From Methanomassiliicoccaceae archaeon UBA421 (GTDB lineage Archaea > Thermoplasmatota > Thermoplasmata > Methanomassiliicoccales > Methanomethylophilaceae): a stretch of 64,000 nucleotides of DNA. This document shows positions 61,554 through 64,000 of the stretch, in pieces. The notes under the pieces are model-generated. The model did not search any database, was not told the DNA's origin, and was given only the letters and a program-made list of their open reading frames with translations. Numbering within the stretch: the first letter of the stretch is position 1; every line of letters begins with the position of its first letter. The stretch is from positions 154,834-218,833 of the forward strand of contig DAHB01000005.1 in the NCBI GenBank assembly GCA_002498365.1, written 5' to 3'. The translations under genes and the position numbers were made by a program.

Positions 61554-62579
61554 GCCGAGGATTTGGTCGACAGCATCCTTCAGGGTGAACTTCCCGTCGA
61601 CGCGTATGGTTCTGCATCCGATGGCGCTTCCGAACTCCATATCTTTCTCGGAATCTCCGACCATATAGGAAACGGATGTGTTTATCCCGTGCTTCCTGAC
61701 TGCGGCGACGCCCATGCCGGCCTCCGGCTTCCTGCAGCCGCACCCGTCCTCGGGCATGTGCGGGCAGTAGAATATGTCGTCTATCCTTCCGCCGCCCTCC
61801 GCGACCTGGGCTTTCATCTTCTCATGTATCTTTGAAAGCGTCAAGTCATCCAGATATCCCCTTCCGATGCCGGACTGGTTCGTCACGACTATGACGAGGT
61901 ATCCCGCATCGTTGAGCCTGGCTATCTGCTCCGGAGCGTATTCGAAGACATTGAAATCTTTCGGATCGCCGCAGTAGGGGACGTCAGGTGCGATGGTGTT
62001 GTCCCTGTCCAGGAAAACAGCCTTCGGACCGTACATCTCCCTCTCGATTATGCCGCAGATCGTGTGGCAGGCGACGAAGTAGCCCTCCTGTATCCTGGGC
62101 GTTTCGGTCGTATCGATCGTCACCGCCACGTCGGCGATGTCCTTCATCGTTCCCCCGGGGCCCGTGAAAGATATGGTGGTCGCACCTCTCTCTCTGGCGG
62201 CCTCCATTGCCAGTATGACATTCTTGGACTTCCCCGATGTGGAAAGGCCGACGACGGCGTCCCCCTTTCTGCATATCGCCTCGATCTGGCGCTTGAACAC
62301 CATATCGTAACTGTAATCGTTGCCTATCGCCGTCACCGGCGCGATGTTGGAAAGACACACGCCCGCCATGGCCGGGCGCTCCATCATATATCTGCCCGAC
62401 AGCTCGGCCGAGATGTGCTGGGCATCGGCGGATGAACCGCCGTTCCCCATGAATATGACCTGTCCGCCGGCCCTGAGCGATGTGATCATCGCGTCCGCCG
62501 CCGCACGTATCTGCTCCGGGTCGATGCCTGTGATCGCCTCTGCGCTCCTCTTCAATTCCTGTTTTATCAAATCATTCAT
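61548..62579 (-). CDS. GmhA-GmhB fusion: sedoheptulose-7-P isomerase and heptose-bisphosphate phosphatase
   Basis: A 343-residue fusion. Residues 1-185 are a SIS-domain phosphoheptose isomerase (GNGGSSADAQHISAELSG, GLSTSGKSKNVI). Residues 188-343 are a HAD phosphatase (AVFLDRDNTIAPDVP, VVTNQSGIGRGY, the zinc loop CPHMPEDGCGCRKPEAG, MVGDSEKDMEFG). Together they perform steps one and three of GDP-D-glycero-alpha-D-manno-heptose synthesis. The ATG overlaps the kinase stop, giving an operon order HddC-HddA-GmhAB. Such fusion in archaea is not one I know as common. Confidence 0.88.
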   Translation of the reverse strand: MNDLIKQELKRSAEAITGIDPEQIRAAADAMITSLRAGGQVIFMGNGGSSADAQHISAELSGRYMMERPAMAGVCLSNIAPVTAIGNDYSYDMVFKRQIEAICRKGDAVVGLSTSGKSKNVILAMEAARERGATTISFTGPGGTMKDIADVAVTIDTTETPRIQEGYFVACHTICGIIEREMYGPKAVFLDRDNTIAPDVPYCGDPKDFNVFEYAPEQIARLNDAGYLVIVVTNQSGIGRGYLDDLTLSKIHEKMKAQVAEGGGRIDDIFYCPHMPEDGCGCRKPEAGMGVAAVRKHGINTSVSYMVGDSEKDMEFGSAIGCRTIRVDGKFTLKDAVDQILGS

Positions 62580-63582
62580 CGCCGCCCCTCCATGCCATTA
62601 CACCGTTCGGTTCGAACAGGAAGTCCGTTATGGTCGCCCCATGTTTCATGAGCTGTTCCGATACGACGAACTTCCTGTCGTAGTCGCAGATGAAGAACAT
62701 GAACCCTCCGCCTCCTGCACCCGACACCTTCCCTCCCACGGCCCCCGCGGACAGCGCCGCGTTGTAGAGTTCGTCTATCTTCGGGTTGGTGATCTTTTCC
62801 GAGAACTGCTTCTTGTATTTCCATCCCGCGTCAAGCAACCTGCCCGTTTCGTCGATGTCGTCCTTTTCCAGGGCGGCCGCCATCTCGAGGGCGATCTCCT
62901 TGCTCATGTCGAGCGCGGTTTCGTTATCGCCCTTTTTGAAAGATCTCACCTGCGAGTCGATGATGTTTGCAGATTCTCTCGTGCTGCCCGTGTAGCAAAG
63001 GACAGACCTGCACTGTAGCTCGTTGAGGGTGTGCTCCTTTATTTTTATCCTGTTGACATCCACGCCGTCAGACCTGAACTTCATCAGGTTGAAGCCTCCG
63101 AACACCGCCGCATACTGGTCCTGCTTTCCTCCTTTGAGACCTATGTCTTCCCGTTCCAGCTCATATGCCAGCTGTGCCATGTCGTTACCTGTCATCTTTT
63201 CTCCGATCCATTCGGCGACTGCGGCTATCGCCGCCACGATGACCGTAGAAGATCCTCCCAGACCGGACCCGGGAGGGGCGTCCGACTGCAGGAGCATTTT
63301 GAACCCTTCTTTTATCTCGAAGTGGTTGGTCACCGCTTTGACCAGGTCCATGTTCCCGTCCAGCGGCAGGGGGCCGCCATCAAGAGGTGCCTCGTACTTT
63401 CCATAGTGTGTAGATTCTATGGACATTTTCTGCGTGTCGTTGGGGGTGATCGTGCAGTAAGCGTATTTCGAAATGGTGGAATTGAACACTGCTCCCCCTT
63501 TCTGCGAGGCGTAGGGGTCCACGTCGGTCCCGCCTCCGGCCATGCCCAACCTAAGGGGCGCCCTTGAACGTATATACATCAC
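62572..63582 (-). CDS. hddA: D-glycero-alpha-D-manno-heptose-7-phosphate kinase (HddA-like)
   Basis: A 336-residue GHMP kinase. RAPLRLGMAGGGTDVDPYAS at the start, the ATP loop PPGSGLGGSSTVIVAAIAA (about 105-123), LKGGKQDQYAAVFGGFN and the late GKVSGAGGGGFMFF match the HddA/sugar kinase branch. It would phosphorylate C1 of heptose-7-phosphate. Fucose kinase activity is a possible alternative, but the linked GmhA-GmhB supports heptose. Its stop overlaps the downstream start. Confidence 0.85.
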   Translation of the reverse strand: MMYIRSRAPLRLGMAGGGTDVDPYASQKGGAVFNSTISKYAYCTITPNDTQKMSIESTHYGKYEAPLDGGPLPLDGNMDLVKAVTNHFEIKEGFKMLLQSDAPPGSGLGGSSTVIVAAIAAVAEWIGEKMTGNDMAQLAYELEREDIGLKGGKQDQYAAVFGGFNLMKFRSDGVDVNRIKIKEHTLNELQCRSVLCYTGSTRESANIIDSQVRSFKKGDNETALDMSKEIALEMAAALEKDDIDETGRLLDAGWKYKKQFSEKITNPKIDELYNAALSAGAVGGKVSGAGGGGFMFFICDYDRKFVVSEQLMKHGATITDFLFEPNGVMAWRGGDE

Positions 63583-64000
63583 TTCTTCACCTCGTTATCG
63601 ATGATCGCGGTCCCAGGCGGCACAAGGGTCCCGTCTCCGAGCACGGACCTCACGATGGTCGATCCGGGAGATATCTTGCAGCCTTTACCCAGAATACTGT
63701 CGCTGATCTCGGCTTCCTCGACCCTGCAGTTCCGCATGACCAAAGACCCTTTTAACCTGCTCCCCGCAACCACGCATTCCTTAAGTATCACAGAGGACTC
63801 GGAAAAAGAGTCGGATATTACGGACCCTTCGCCTAAGAAGAACGGTCCCCCTATCTCTGTCCGTATGGCGCCATTTTCCGTCGGGCCCTCTTTTCCGAAC
63901 AGCCTCTCGGCGGCCGAAAGGTTCGCACCTATCAGGTCCGAGGGGCGGCCGACGTCGCGCCACATCCCCTTCAGGCCGTATCCCTGTATCCTCTCGCCCC
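63579..64000 (-). CDS. Sugar-phosphate nucleotidyltransferase, C-terminal part (HddC-like), cut by the window edge
   Basis: The last 139 residues of a larger protein, open to the right edge. QGYGLKGMWRDVGRPSDLIGANL is the usual end of the catalytic domain of mannose/glucose-1-phosphate nucleotidyltransferases; a left-handed beta-helix with SDSFSESSVIL and NCRVEEAEISDSILG repeats follows. It is coupled to hddA by ATGA, so the likely product is GDP- or another NDP-heptose. The nucleotide choice cannot be read from this part. Confidence 0.8.
   Translation of the reverse strand, partial: GERIQGYGLKGMWRDVGRPSDLIGANLSAAERLFGKEGPTENGAIRTEIGGPFFLGEGSVISDSFSESSVILKECVVAGSRLKGSLVMRNCRVEEAEISDSILGKGCKISPGSTIVRSVLGDGTLVPPGTAIIDNEVKK

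Noticed and set aside
1..64000. CRISPR arrays, insertion sequences or rRNA genes
   Set aside because: No regularly spaced repeats, transposase motifs or rRNA sequence were found on reading the window.

Overview
This window is a stretch of archaeal chromosome, most likely from a methanogen of the order Methanomassiliicoccales (class Thermoplasmata). The archaeal signs are PurP, CTP-dependent RibK, PAN, RPA, GINS, pantoate kinase, MBF1, Csl4, S6e/S28e/L24e/L7Ae, aIF2-gamma and TATA boxes about 27 bp before many starts. The methanogen signs are HdrB and HdrC, methanogenesis marker 8 (DUF2099) and DUF1638. The order-level sign is negative: I found 75 protein genes, 74 with a visible stop, and none ends in TAG (66 TGA, 8 TAA by my reading). 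That is what a genome that decodes UAG as pyrrolysine should look like. No pyrrolysine gene is in the window, so the order is inferred.

Layout. 1-6.2 kb: the start of a DUF998-like membrane protein with an odd tail, a beta-CASP RNase, nadC, hdrCB, a small zinc protein and purH. 6.3-12.7 kb: an archaeal-type glutamate synthase, a METTL5-like methylase, csl4, a tiny coiled-coil ORF, a PP-loop sulfurtransferase-like enzyme and an XPD-type helicase. 12.7-17.8 kb: serA, two aminotransferases and purP. 17.9-26.2 kb: information-processing genes (RPA and partner, MEMO, S2, RpoK, MBF1, PAN, GPN GTPase) and two small membrane proteins. 26.2-36.4 kb: ribK, purSLQ, trmI, proS, prs, pantoate kinase, coaBC and tmk. 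36.4-39.4 kb: Toprim and DUF167 proteins, GINS, an MBL hydrolase, a CBS protein and tRNA-Lys(CTT). 39.6-45.6 kb: an accessory stretch with an MFS-Usp fusion, DUF5714, an AT-rich acyltransferase, DUF1638, cyclophilin and marker 8. 45.6-51.9 kb: a translation cluster (PIN, aIF2-gamma, S6e, PGI/PMI, aIF5B, Ndk, L24e, S28e, L7Ae). 52.0-64.0 kb: an envelope-glycan region with membrane proteins, a GT-C-like enzyme, two GT4 and two GT2 glycosyltransferases and a heptose nucleotide pathway (GmhA-GmhB fusion, HddA kinase, HddC-like nucleotidyltransferase). An ilvE/ACT pair interrupts it.

Gene expression appears to use two start modes. Operon-leading genes often start about 27 bp after a TATA box and would be leaderless. 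Inner genes usually overlap the upstream stop as ATGA or carry a Shine-Dalgarno site about 7 nt before the start. Two genes, purH and the PP-loop gene, can be read in full only from a CTG start.

No CRISPR array, insertion sequence, rRNA or phage gene was seen. No intergenic gap exceeds about 250 bases. The most unusual content is the heptose/glycan region, the CTG starts, the absence of TAG stops, the coexistence of PurH and PurP, and the membrane protein with a Vsr-like tail.
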